Shown one piece after another: positions 25,580-34,300 of a DNA stretch of 64,000 bases. The stretch is from positions 3,472,001-3,536,000 of the forward strand of contig NZ_JARUND010000001.1 in NCBI RefSeq assembly GCF_036898825.1, in the 5' to 3' direction. A program made the translations under genes and the position numbers. Each line of letters starts with the position of its first letter. Position 1 is the first letter of the stretch. The stretch is from Streptomyces sp. B21-083. GTDB taxonomy: Bacteria > Actinomycetota > Actinomycetes > Streptomycetales > Streptomycetaceae. The notes beneath the pieces were generated by a model. The model was not told the origin of the DNA. It was given only the letters and a program-made list of their open reading frames with translations, and ran no database searches.

Positions 25580-27121
25580 GTGTCGCAACGTCCTGCCGAC
25601 TGGCACATACTCGACCTGGACAAGGATCCCACCCCGGGCGACCCCCAGCGCATTCGCAAGCTGGCCGGCACGTTGCACGACTTCGCCGACGACGTCTCCG
25701 AAGCGCTGAGAGCCTTCAAGGGGCTGGCCAAGGAAGACGAGATGCTCTCCTGGGCGGGCAAGACGGCGGAAGTCTTCGCCGAGGAATTCGCTACCGCCCC
25801 GGGCAAGTTGAAGAAGCTCAAGAAGTCGTACGACATCGCCGGCGATGCCCTGTCCTCCTTCTGGCCTGACTTGGAGGACGCACAGGACAAGGCCGACAAG
25901 GCACTGCGTGACGGCCGTGCGGCTCACGCCGATCTCGCCACCGCGCAGACGGCCCTGTCAGGCGCCGACGACTGGGTGCGTACGGCGACCGAGAAGTCGG
26001 ACTCCTACGATCCGGACAGGGCCGTCGGCGGCGCCAAGAACGTACCCCCGCCGGATGAGGCCGAGGTGCGCCGTGCCACGCGCAACGCCCAGCATGCCAA
26101 GGCGAAGCAGTCCGCCGCCCAGCGCGACGTCGGCGCCGCCCAGAGCGCCCTGGACGCGGCGAAGAAGCTCGCCAATCAGGCAAAGGGATTGCGCGAAGAG
26201 GCCGCCCGTCGCACGGTCAAGAAGCTGGAGGAGGCCTCCGACGCCGGCATTCCCAACCGCCACTGGTGGGAGGAGATCGGCGACTGGGTCACCGACAACT
26301 GGGACGAGATCGTCACGGTCTGCAAGTGGGTCGTGACCGTCGTCGGGATCATCGTGATGATCATCGGCGGGCCGCTGGGGTGGCTGGTGTTCGCCGCGGC
26401 GCTCGTGGTACTTGCTGACACCGTCAGGAAAATGCACAACGGGACAGCTGGGTGGGGCGATCTCGCCTGGGCACTGCTGGACTGCATACCGGCTACGAAA
26501 GGCTTCACCAGCCTCGCCAAAATCGGCAAGCTGTGGAAGGTGGGCGGACTACGCGCCCTCGGTGCCGGATTCATGGGCGGGATCGGTGGCGGACTGAAGA
26601 ACGTCGCAAGCGGACTCCGTGGACTGCGTGACACACTGGGCAGCCTTACTCGAATCGAGCGTGTGCTACAGACCGGTGGGTCACTACGGCGAATTCGAGG
26701 TGCCGCCGATTTTGGCACCGAATGGGCAGACGAGGCCTACGACTCCATTCGTGCCGCAGATGACATCGACAGCGTGGCAGCCAACGCCGCGGAACATGGG
26801 TTCACACGACCTGACGTCGAACAGATCAAGAATCATCTCTTTCACGACGAGCACACCCTCGACTACTTCGGCGACGCCTATCGCGGCAGATTCGATTCGA
26901 ATCCACGAATTGCTGAAGCATGGACCCGGCTTCGCGAAGGAAACCCGCACGGCTCGGACATCTCCCTCCTCCGCCACGAGCTCTTCGAGTCGAACCACAT
27001 GAAGACCACGGGAAATGACAGCTACCGGGAAGCTCACCAGGCCGCGCTCGACGCCGGCCACACCTGGGACGAGGAAGCAGCCGCGCGAGATGGCCTAGGA
27101 TATCCCCCAATGGCCGGCTAG
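25580..27121 (+). CDS. T7SS-type polymorphic toxin with distinct C-terminal tip
   Basis: A 513-residue protein from GTG 25580 (GGGGGAA upstream), related in layout to 5563-6915. It has a WXG-like hairpin (MLSWAGKTAEVFAEEF, about residues 57-72), a long Ala/Lys coiled coil (about 95-215), two TM helices around 240-290 (VVTVVGIIVMIIGGPLGWLVFAAALVVL) and a Gly-rich hinge near 330-360. The last 135 residues are new: DFGTEWADEAYDSIRAAD, IKNHLFHDEH, ISLLRHELFESNHMKTTGNDSYREAHQAALDAGHTWD. The HELFE and later His residues could form a metal site; nuclease or peptidase activity is unproven. A candidate immunity gene follows at 27164. Confidence 0.82.
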   Translation: MSQRPADWHILDLDKDPTPGDPQRIRKLAGTLHDFADDVSEALRAFKGLAKEDEMLSWAGKTAEVFAEEFATAPGKLKKLKKSYDIAGDALSSFWPDLEDAQDKADKALRDGRAAHADLATAQTALSGADDWVRTATEKSDSYDPDRAVGGAKNVPPPDEAEVRRATRNAQHAKAKQSAAQRDVGAAQSALDAAKKLANQAKGLREEAARRTVKKLEEASDAGIPNRHWWEEIGDWVTDNWDEIVTVCKWVVTVVGIIVMIIGGPLGWLVFAAALVVLADTVRKMHNGTAGWGDLAWALLDCIPATKGFTSLAKIGKLWKVGGLRALGAGFMGGIGGGLKNVASGLRGLRDTLGSLTRIERVLQTGGSLRRIRGAADFGTEWADEAYDSIRAADDIDSVAANAAEHGFTRPDVEQIKNHLFHDEHTLDYFGDAYRGRFDSNPRIAEAWTRLREGNPHGSDISLLRHELFESNHMKTTGNDSYREAHQAALDAGHTWDEEAAARDGLGYPPMAG

Positions 27122-27163
27122 CAGCATGCATCGAATTCCCATCACCCCAGGACGGAGATTCAG

Positions 27164-27472
27164 GTGACCTACTTCTTCCGGTTGACCCTCATCCAGGAGC
27201 CGCCTTCCCCACCCTTCCTCTACAGAGGCGAAGTCGATGGCACGCATGAGATCTTCCTCGTACTCGATGAAGAAGCCGGCTCGATTCACCCGTCGGATTC
27301 CAACGGTAATCGCATCACATCGATCCACATGAATATCGGCGACGGAAACATTTCCGGGACGACTGATGATCCCAACATGACCAAAGGGTTCCCATTGATG
27401 GCTGCCCATCTGCTTATGCAGTGGAAGAAGCAGGGAAACCCCCCACAGGAAATCCGCAAGTTCTTTGCCTGA
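27164..27472 (+). CDS. Candidate immunity protein for the upstream T7SS toxin
   Basis: A 102-residue soluble protein from GTG 27164, with ACGGAG six bases upstream, 42 bases after the toxin stop. It begins TYFFRLTLIQEPPSPPFLYR, an extended strand, and ends AAHLLMQWKKQGNPPQEIRKFFA, a helix. I recognise no family. Its size, its position directly behind the toxin tip and its lower GC match typical immunity genes of polymorphic toxins, which travel with their tip. It has no paralogue in the left cassette, where the effector tip is missing. Confidence 0.65.
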   Translation: MTYFFRLTLIQEPPSPPFLYRGEVDGTHEIFLVLDEEAGSIHPSDSNGNRITSIHMNIGDGNISGTTDDPNMTKGFPLMAAHLLMQWKKQGNPPQEIRKFFA

Positions 27473-27484
27473 TCGGATAGCAGC

Positions 27485-28102
27485 ATGCACAACACGCCTG
27501 TCGGCATAGCCTTGTCCGTCCCCGATTCCTGGTGGGAGTTCGACATCCGTCCCGAGGGTCGGGAGTCCACCGTCCGGACCCTCGTCGACGAACGTGTCCG
27601 CGAGGTTCCCGAACTCGTCCCCTACCGCTCCGACCTCGCAGCCATGCTCCGCAAAATGGCCAAGGACGCCCACGATTCCGGTGCCGTCTACCTGGGCTGC
27701 ATGGCCGAGAACTTCGACGGCGTACCTCTCTCCGCCACCGTCACGGTTTCCGTCCTCGGCGCGAAGAACAAGCAGGGCGCCGCGCTGTCCACCGACCCGC
27801 GCGCCATCGCCGACAGCCTGCGCACCATCACGCCCCGCCGTGAAGGCGACGTCTGGCGGACGGTCACCACTGTCGAGATCCCCGACGTGGGTACGGTCGC
27901 GCGGACGTTCGGGGTCGAGGACGTGCCCGTCGCGCAAGGTGACAGCCGTACCCTGCGCATGGCTCTCACCCAGACCTACATTCCCATCCCAGGGAGCACA
28001 GACCAGGTCGTCCTCGTCTCGGGTGCCAGCCCCGTCCTGGACCTCGCGGAAGCGTTCCACGACATCTTCGACGCGGTGACCAGCACGTTCCGTTTCGTCT
28101 GA
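27485..28102 (+). CDS. T7SS-cassette-associated protein, right copy
   Basis: A 205-residue soluble protein, 12 bases after the immunity gene. It starts with ALSVPDSWWEFDIRP and ends TYIPIPGSTDQVVLVSGASPVLDLAEAFHDIFDAVTSTFRF, the same overall plan as 4167-4871: a W-containing opening strand, a beta-rich middle and a final helix before TFRF. Such proteins recur next to WXG effectors in Streptomyces, which suggests a chaperone or docking role in export, comparable to EspG; this is inference. It closes the right cassette. Confidence 0.72.
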   Translation: MHNTPVGIALSVPDSWWEFDIRPEGRESTVRTLVDERVREVPELVPYRSDLAAMLRKMAKDAHDSGAVYLGCMAENFDGVPLSATVTVSVLGAKNKQGAALSTDPRAIADSLRTITPRREGDVWRTVTTVEIPDVGTVARTFGVEDVPVAQGDSRTLRMALTQTYIPIPGSTDQVVLVSGASPVLDLAEAFHDIFDAVTSTFRFV

Positions 28103-28137
28103 GGAACGGTTCGAGGCCGGGCAGGTAGTCGTCGCTC

Positions 28138-28907
28138 GTGACGGGTATCCGCACCATCAGTTCCGGCCGGCTGCGCACCCTCGCCCGCAACTGCGACTGC
28201 TCGGACAAGGCTTACGTGGAGGCCCTGGTGAGCATGGCTCAGCCACGTGGGCGAGGCTGGTGGGAGCGGTACCGGGGCTCGCTCGCCCCGGGGTTGCTCG
28301 ACATCGCCGAGCTGGAGTGCGACGCGGTGCGGATGCGTACCGCCCCCATCGCGCACATTCAACGGCCTGCTCCAGACAAGCGACCATGCCCTCGAACTCT
28401 TCAGGGCCGTGCTGCCGCGACTGCCCGCGCACGAGTTCGCCCTGCGGCTCGCGTACCGCGTGGAGCGACAGCAGGTCCTCGAAGCCGAGAATCCGCCCGA
28501 GTACGTCGGCGTAGTGCACGAGGCGGCGCTGCGCATGCGGTTCGGCGGGCCCTGCGTCGCTCGTGCCCAGCTGAAGCATCTGCTCACCGTGTCCGAGCGT
28601 CCTGCCGTGCGGCTGTTGGTGATTCCGTTCGCCGCCGGTACGTTTCCGCGCGGGAGCTGGCCGAACGCGCCGGGCAGACCGTCAACTACCTGGAGGGTCC
28701 CGTCCCCCGGCTCGACACCGCCCAGGTCGACTGTACCCACGGGCCGGATTCCTGAGCGAGGAAGCGCAGTTGGCCAGGTACCGTACCCACCTGGACTGGC
28801 TGGAGCGCATCGCCCTCTCGGCGGACGCCTCCCGCGAATTCATCCGGGAAGCGCTCCCTACGCTCATCCGGGACATCAAGGCGGGCAAGGCTGACCACCT
28901 CCTCTGA
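28138..28907 (+). pseudogene. DUF5753/Scr1-like transcriptional regulator, degenerate
   Basis: Three frames together spell the DUF5753 C-terminal domain: GWWERYRGSLAPGLLDIAELECDAV, then FNGLLQTSDHALELFRAVLPRLPAHEFALRLAYRVERQQVL, then ELAERAGQTVNYLEGPVPRLDTAQVD, and finally GFLSEEAQLARYRTHLDWLERIALSADASREFI. The shifts fall near 28355, 28645 and 28747. The usual N-terminal helix-turn-helix is largely missing. Intact relatives regulate neighbouring small DUF397 genes in Streptomyces; none is present. The gene is dead unless the sequence holds several errors. Confidence 0.8.
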
Positions 28908-29014
28908 TCGTCTCCCCTGAGCTCTGCAACATTTCCCCCCGCCCACCGCGTCAGTGAGGTGAAGGCAGTTCACGCGCGCCGGATGTCAGGGTGCCGCAGG
29001 CTCAGGGGGAACGT

Positions 29015-29527
29015 ATGAGAAAGGTCCGCTCGGACGAGTACGTGGAGTTCGCGGCGGCGCGCGCCGGGCATCTGTATCGTTCCGCGTGTCTGCTCACCGC
29101 CGGGGACACGTATCTCGCCGAGGACCTGGTGCAGGAGACGCTCGGGCGGTTGTACGTCAACTGGGGGCGCGTCTCCCGGGCCAACAACCCGGCGGGGTAT
29201 GCGCAGACCGTGCTCACCCGCACCTTTCTCACGCATCAGCGGCGCCGCAGCAGTACCGAGCGCGCCACCGACGTGCTGCCCGACGCGGCCGTCCCCTCCG
29301 CCGGAACCGACGTGACCATGCGGCTCACCCTGGTCGAGGCGCTCGCCCAACTCCCGCCCAAGGACCGGGCGGTGGTCGTCCTGCGCTATTGGGAGGACCG
29401 TTCCATCGAGGAGACGGCGGGCGCGATGAACGTCACCTCGGCCGCCGTACGGTCCCGTTGTCTCCGTGCCCTCGCCCGGCTGCGTGTCCTCCTCGGTGAG
29501 GAACTCGGTGAGTACGCGGTGCGCTGA
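29015..29527 (+). CDS. SigE-family ECF RNA polymerase sigma factor
   Basis: A 170-residue sigma-70 family protein from ATG 29015 (GGGGGAA upstream). Region 2 is FAAARAGHLYRSACLLTAGDTYLAEDLVQETLGRLYVNW, and region 4 is LPPKDRAVVVLRYWEDRSIEETAGAMNVTSAAVRSRCLRALARL. Length and pattern fit the actinobacterial SigE-like (SACE_1270-type) ECF group. The next gene encodes a membrane protein with a short cytosolic N-terminus that could act as its anti-sigma partner, 83 bases downstream. The stimulus is unknown. Confidence 0.92.
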   Translation: MRKVRSDEYVEFAAARAGHLYRSACLLTAGDTYLAEDLVQETLGRLYVNWGRVSRANNPAGYAQTVLTRTFLTHQRRRSSTERATDVLPDAAVPSAGTDVTMRLTLVEALAQLPPKDRAVVVLRYWEDRSIEETAGAMNVTSAAVRSRCLRALARLRVLLGEELGEYAVR

Positions 29528-29610
29528 GGCCCGCCTCTCCTCCCCGGCCCGGACACTCCTCCCCGTCCCGGTACACAATTGCCCCTACACAGCAGAAGTG
29601 GTGGTTCGCC

Positions 29611-30915
29611 ATGTCCGTTGAACATCGAGACGACCAGTTCGAGGACCGGCTCGGCGCCGCACTGCGCAACGCCGGTGGCACCTTCGACGTCGATCGTGCC
29701 GCCCTCGTCGCCGGTGGCGAGAGCCGGGGGCGTCGGCTGCGGATGCGGCGCCGGACCGCTGTTGTGAGCGGCGCCGCCGCGATCGCCCTGGTGGGTGTGG
29801 GCGGCGCGCTGGTCGCACCCTGGGGAGGAGACGGCACCGGACAGCGGGCCGTCGGGGCCGGCGGGACGACCGTCGGACCCGGGACGGACAGCGCCACGCC
29901 CACCGCCACGCCCACGGTCGCTGCGTCCCCCGTCTCGGGCGCCCAACTGCTCAGGACACTCAAGGGGTTGCTCCCTGCGGGCAAGCTCAGCGAACAGAGG
30001 TCGCGCGGCACCGACTCGCAGCTGGGGCCGTACGCGTATGGCGTGTTCGACGATGGGAAGGGCGCCGCGGCTCTCTCCGTCAGCCTCGCGCGGATCGAGC
30101 CGGGAGGGCAGCAGGCCCGGGAGATCGCCGAGTGCCCGGACAAGGCGTTCATCCCCTACGACGACTGCGTGACAAGCACGCTGCCCGGCGGCGCGCTGCT
30201 CAGGATCGTCAAGGGGTACGAGTATCCGGACCGGCGCGTCGACACCAAGCTGTGGACGGCGGACCTGGTCACCGCCGATGGAGCGCGTGTGGCGGTGATG
30301 GAGTGGAACGCCGCCGCCGAGAAGGACGCGCCCATCAGCCGCCCCGAACCCCCGCTGGACAACGCCCAGTTGAAGGCCCTGGTCACCGCCCCCGCATGGC
30401 TCAGGGCCGTCAACGCCCTCCCCGAGCCCGACAAGGACGAGACACCTCCGACATCGAGTGCGCCCGCCGAGGTCGAGAGCGACGCCATCACGACGACACT
30501 CATCGGGCTGCTCCCGAAGGGGCTCACGGTGCGCGGGAAGAGCCGACCGGACATCGGACTCGGGTACGTCGTCGTTGACGACGGCAAGGGCAAGAGCTTC
30601 ATCCAGGTCGATGTGCAGTTCAACCAGCAGGACCTCGACAAGGAGCTCTTCGGCGAGGGCTCGGGAGCCGTGACCCTGCCCGACGGCGTCAAGGTCGTCG
30701 TCCGTCAGGGCCCTGGCGACGACAAGGGCAAGGGGCTCGTCATGCGGATCGCGGACGTCCTCTGGCCCGACGGTTCACGCGTGGCCATCAGGGCTTTCAA
30801 CTCCGCCAGTCAGATCACCGGCCCGACCCGCGCGAATCCCGCCCTCACCCTCGACCAGCTCAAGACGATCGCCACCGACTCGAAGTGGCTGCAGCTGCAG
30901 CCAGTCCCCAACTGA
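29611..30915 (+). CDS. Membrane-anchored extracytoplasmic protein, probable sigma-factor partner
   Basis: A 434-residue protein with a cytosolic N-terminus of about 48 residues (DDQFEDRLGAALRNAGGTFDVDRAALV), one TM helix (RTAVVSGAAAIALVGVGGALVA), a Thr/Pro/Gly linker and two repeats of an extracytoplasmic domain. Repeat one: LLRTLKGLLPAGKLSEQRSRG..., LKALVTAPAWL. Repeat two: LIGLLPKGLTVRGKSRPDIG..., LKTIATDSKWLQLQP. This is the usual companion of SigE-like sigma factors in Streptomyces. It lacks a ZAS zinc motif, so an anti-sigma role is inferred from topology and position. Confidence 0.8.
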   Translation: MSVEHRDDQFEDRLGAALRNAGGTFDVDRAALVAGGESRGRRLRMRRRTAVVSGAAAIALVGVGGALVAPWGGDGTGQRAVGAGGTTVGPGTDSATPTATPTVAASPVSGAQLLRTLKGLLPAGKLSEQRSRGTDSQLGPYAYGVFDDGKGAAALSVSLARIEPGGQQAREIAECPDKAFIPYDDCVTSTLPGGALLRIVKGYEYPDRRVDTKLWTADLVTADGARVAVMEWNAAAEKDAPISRPEPPLDNAQLKALVTAPAWLRAVNALPEPDKDETPPTSSAPAEVESDAITTTLIGLLPKGLTVRGKSRPDIGLGYVVVDDGKGKSFIQVDVQFNQQDLDKELFGEGSGAVTLPDGVKVVVRQGPGDDKGKGLVMRIADVLWPDGSRVAIRAFNSASQITGPTRANPALTLDQLKTIATDSKWLQLQPVPN

Positions 30916-30946
30916 GCCTCCGTCAAGGGGATTCGGAGAGAAGGAC

Positions 30947-32317
30947 CTAGAAGAACTCCGACCACGGCTGGTCCCAGATCTGCTTCACGCACAGCACCAG
31001 GAAGAGCAGACCCGCGATCACCAGCATCGTGTTGCTCAGCATCCGGTTGCGCCATTCGGCAGGCGTGCGGGAGGAGTTGAGCAGGACCAGCAGCGTGCCG
31101 GCCAGGAAGGGAAGGAAGGCCGCGCCCAGGACGCCGTACAGGATGATCAGGCGGAAGGGCTGGCCCTGGAAGAGCAGGACGATGGGCGGGAAGGTCAGCC
31201 ACAGCAGGTACGCGCGGAACGGCCAGGACCGTTCGCGGGTGCCGGAGGCGACCTCCTCGCCCGTTGTCCGGGTGCCGCGGAAGCGTTCCACGAAGTCGGC
31301 GAACATCAGGCTCACGCCGTGCCAGACGCCGATCAGCGAGGTGTAGGAGGTGGCGAAGAAGCCGATCAGGAAGAACTTCGCGGTCGCCGAGCCGTACTTG
31401 TCCGCCAGGATGTCGCTCAGCTGGATCAGGCCCTTGTCGCCGCTCGCGATCGCCACGCCGGCCGAATGCAGCAACTCCGCGCCGACGAACAGCATCGACA
31501 CCACGAAGATGCCCGTCGTCACGTACGCGACGCGGTTGTCGAGGCGCATCACCTTCATCCAGCCGGTGTTGGTCCAGCCCTTGGCGTTGACCCAATACCC
31601 GTACGCCGCAAGGGTGATGGTGCCGCCCACACCGCCGACCAGGCCCAGCGTGTTGAGGATCGAGTCCTTCTCGTCGGGGAGGACGGGCAGCAGGCCGGCG
31701 AAGGCGTCCCCGAGGTTGGGGGTGACCCGGATCGCCAGGTAGACCGTGACGACGAACATCACGCCCACCAGCACGGTCATGACCTTCTCGAAGACCTCGT
31801 ACTTGTTGAACCACACGAAGACCAGGCCCGACAACCCGCACAGGATCGCCCACGACTTGAGGTCCATGACGTCCGGGAACAGTGCCTGCAGCGGCAGCGC
31901 GCTCGACGACATCGCCGCCGCGCCGTAGACGAAGCCCCAGATCACGACGTACGCGACGAAGAAGTACGTCGTCCAGCGGCCGAGGCTCGCCCAGCCGTCG
32001 AAGAGGGTGCGGCCGGTGGAGAGGTGCCAGCGGCCGGCCGCCTCGGCGAGGGAGATCTTCACCAGACATCCGAGTACGGCGGCCCACAGGAGGGTGTAGC
32101 CGAAGTTGCTGCCCGCGATGAGTGTCGCCACCAGGTCACCGGCGCCGACGCCGGTCGCGGCGACCACGATGCCCGGTCCGATGTACTTCCAACTGGACTT
32201 ACGGGGTGCCGAGTTGAGGTTTGAGGAAGCAGAGGTGACCGTGGCTTTGATGTCGGCCGTGGCTCCCGTCGCCGCTGGTCCGTTTGCTTCTGTGGAGTTT
32301 CCTGTGGTGTCCGCCAT
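30947..32317 (-). CDS. Nramp-family divalent metal transporter with atypical TM1 motif
   Basis: A 456-residue protein from ATG 32317 with about 11 TM helices. TM1 reads KYIGPGIVVAATGVGAGDLVATL. Classical Nramp proteins have DPGN there for metal binding; here the Asp and Asn are replaced by a Gly-rich stretch, though a later Asp (GVGAGD) is present. The later helices resemble Nramp (TLAAYGYWVNAKGW, FFATSYTSLIGVWHGVSLMFAD, LLWLTFPPIVLLFQGQPFRLIILYGVLGAAFLPFLAG). It could carry a different ion or use other ligands. The Nramp superfamily call is firm, substrate not. It is convergent with the ECF partner gene. Confidence 0.85.
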   Translation of the reverse strand: MADTTGNSTEANGPAATGATADIKATVTSASSNLNSAPRKSSWKYIGPGIVVAATGVGAGDLVATLIAGSNFGYTLLWAAVLGCLVKISLAEAAGRWHLSTGRTLFDGWASLGRWTTYFFVAYVVIWGFVYGAAAMSSSALPLQALFPDVMDLKSWAILCGLSGLVFVWFNKYEVFEKVMTVLVGVMFVVTVYLAIRVTPNLGDAFAGLLPVLPDEKDSILNTLGLVGGVGGTITLAAYGYWVNAKGWTNTGWMKVMRLDNRVAYVTTGIFVVSMLFVGAELLHSAGVAIASGDKGLIQLSDILADKYGSATAKFFLIGFFATSYTSLIGVWHGVSLMFADFVERFRGTRTTGEEVASGTRERSWPFRAYLLWLTFPPIVLLFQGQPFRLIILYGVLGAAFLPFLAGTLLVLLNSSRTPAEWRNRMLSNTMLVIAGLLFLVLCVKQIWDQPWSEFF

Positions 32318-32485
32318 GTACGTCAAGAAAGCGCAAAGGGGCTGGTCGCACAAGAGGGCGTTCCGGAGCCGGACGTGGACGGCCGGGGCATCCGGCGTCC
32401 GGAACACGCGGGCCGCTACCGAATCTCATCGGAAGTGCACCGGCGTTCACGTCGACGGTGAAGCCGGTCTCGCGACTGTGGGCGG

Positions 32486-32712
32486 GGTGTGGAGGCCGCG
32501 TACCGGAACTTCTTCGCCTCGCTGAAGGGGGAGCGTAAGGGGAAGCGGGGGGTGCGCCGCGTTTCAGGTCGCGCGGGGACACCTGGCAGTCGATCCGGTT
32601 CACGGCGAACGCCCGCTGGAAGATCACCGAGGGTGGGCGCGCTGTGAAGGTGAAGTGGTCGCGGGTCCTGCCCGTCGCGCCCTCCAGTGTGACGGTGATC
32701 CTGAATGACTCT
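32486..32712 (+). pseudogene. Remnant of a TnpB-family transposase
   Basis: In one frame AAYRNFFASLKGERKGKR and, a short way on in another, DTWQSIRFTANARWKITEGG followed by VKVKWSRVLPVAPSSVTVI. These match the segment of TnpB upstream of the RuvC domain (NFF..LKG..KGKR..., SIRFTANARW). The rest, including all catalytic motifs, is absent, and the two pieces need a frameshift with loss of the intervening P-R-F-K segment. An old insertion remnant between the metal transporter and the carboxypeptidase. Confidence 0.7.
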
Positions 32713-32851
32713 TTATGCGCTCTTGACCTGCTCATGTCATGGCCGCACCATGGCGCCACACCCGCACCAGTCCGTCGCACGGAAGAACCACCCCCGCTCC
32801 ACTCCCCCACTTCCGGAGAGCCCGGAACTCCCGGAGAAATCAGGAGACTTC

Positions 32852-34207
32852 ATGCGACTTCGTATACGAGGCTCAGGTGCCCTCGGCGGCAGACGGTCCG
32901 CCGCCGCCCTCGGGCTGCTGTCCCTCGCCCTCGCCGTGGGCGTCGCCTCCACCACCCCCGACGCCACCGCGACCAGCGCCAAGCGCCCTGCTGCCTCGGC
33001 GGACGACATCCGCCAGTACGAGATCAACTTCGCGAACTCCACGTCCGACGTCCGAACCGACATCATGGCGTCGGGTGTGACCGTGGACGAGGCCGACGAG
33101 GAGACCGTCGTGGTCTCCGGCCGCGCCGACCAGGCCAGGAAGCTGGCCCAACGCGGCTACGAGATCACCCCGTTGGGCTCGGCTCCCGACCGCTCCGGCA
33201 GCGCCGACGACGTACGGCTGCTCGACTTCCCCACGGCCGACTCCCGCTATCACAACTACGCGGAGATGACGACGGAGATCAACTCCCTCGTCTCGGCCAA
33301 CCCCTCCATCGCCAGCCAGCGGGTCATCGGGACCTCGTACTCGGGCCGGAACATCGTCGCCATCAAGCTCAGCGACAACGTCGGCACCGACGAGGCCGAA
33401 CCTGAGGTGCTGTTCACCCACCACCAGCACGCCCGTGAGCACCTCACCGTCGAGATGGCGCTCTACCTGCTGCGCAACCTGACCTCCACCTACGCCACCG
33501 ACTCCCGGGTCAAGGCCATGATCGACTCCCGTGAGATCTGGATCATCCCGGACCTCAACCCGGACGGCGGCGAGTACGACATCGCGACCGGCTCGTACCG
33601 TTCATGGCGCAAGAACCGCCAGCCCAACAGCGGTTCCTCGAACGTCGGCACGGACCTCAACCGCAACTGGAACTACCGCTGGGGCTGCTGCGGCGGCTCC
33701 TCCGGCTCGACCTCGTCGGAGACGTACCGAGGCGCGTCGGCCGAGTCCGCGCCCGAGGTCAAGGTGGTCGGCGACTTCGTCCGCAGCCGGGTCGTCGGCG
33801 GCGTCCAGCAGATCAAGACGGGCATCGACTTCCACACGTACAGCGAGCTGTTGCTGTGGCCCTTCGGGTACACGACCGCCAACACCACGACGGGTATGAC
33901 CCAGGACGACCGGGACGCCTTCGCCACGGTCGGCGGGAAGATGGCCGCGAGCAACGGCTACACGCCGGAGCAGTCCAGCGACCTGTACATCACGGACGGT
34001 TCGATCGACGACTACCTCTGGGGCAGTCAGAAGATCTTCTCCTACACGTTCGAGATGTATCCGTCGTCCAGCTCGGGTGGCGGCTTCTACCCGCCCGACG
34101 AGGTGATCGACCGGGAGACCGCCCGTAACCGGGACGCGGTTCTGCAGTTGCTGGAGAACTCGGACTGTATGTACCGGTCCATCGGGAAGCAGGCGCAGTA
34201 CTGCTGA
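32852..34207 (+). CDS. Secreted M14-family zinc carboxypeptidase
   Basis: A 451-residue preproenzyme from ATG 32852, with AGGAG five bases upstream. The signal peptide [25 protein letters not shown] is followed by a pro-region of about 100 residues. The catalytic domain has zinc ligands in [13 protein letters not shown] (H and E) and the later His in [19 protein letters not shown], the substrate-binding [10 protein letters not shown], and the catalytic Glu in [15 protein letters not shown]. It resembles actinomycete carboxypeptidase T/zinc carboxypeptidases that remove C-terminal amino acids outside the cell. Likely expressed alone. Confidence 0.94.
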   Translation: MRLRIRGSGALGGRRSAAALGLLSLALAVGVASTTPDATATSAKRPAASADDIRQYEINFANSTSDVRTDIMASGVTVDEADEETVVVSGRADQARKLAQRGYEITPLGSAPDRSGSADDVRLLDFPTADSRYHNYAEMTTEINSLVSANPSIASQRVIGTSYSGRNIVAIKLSDNVGTDEAEPEVLFTHHQHAREHLTVEMALYLLRNLTSTYATDSRVKAMIDSREIWIIPDLNPDGGEYDIATGSYRSWRKNRQPNSGSSNVGTDLNRNWNYRWGCCGGSSGSTSSETYRGASAESAPEVKVVGDFVRSRVVGGVQQIKTGIDFHTYSELLLWPFGYTTANTTTGMTQDDRDAFATVGGKMAASNGYTPEQSSDLYITDGSIDDYLWGSQKIFSYTFEMYPSSSSGGGFYPPDEVIDRETARNRDAVLQLLENSDCMYRSIGKQAQYC

Positions 34208-34261
34208 GCGGGGTCTGAAGCGGAGTGAGTTGTTGAGGTGGTGGGGAACTGCGGGGCCGCT

Positions 34262-34300
34262 GTGGCTGGTCGCGCAGTTCCCCGCGCCCCTTAAGGGGCG
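34262..34300. repeat. Dispersed Streptomyces-type intergenic palindromic repeat, copy 1
   Basis: A GGCTGGTCGCGCAGTTCCCC core followed by GCGCCCCTTAAGGGGCG, an inverted repeat, after the M14 carboxypeptidase stop. Related copies lie at 41811-41844 (inverted) and twice at 45303-45444. Probably a bidirectional terminator or REP-like element. Confidence 0.75.

Noticed and set aside
4167..28102. T7SS secretion core (EccB/C/D/E, MycP) or prepilin peptidase in the island
   Set aside because: No FtsK-like ATPase, subtilisin-like mycosin or TadV-like peptidase is readable; the cassettes must rely on genes elsewhere.
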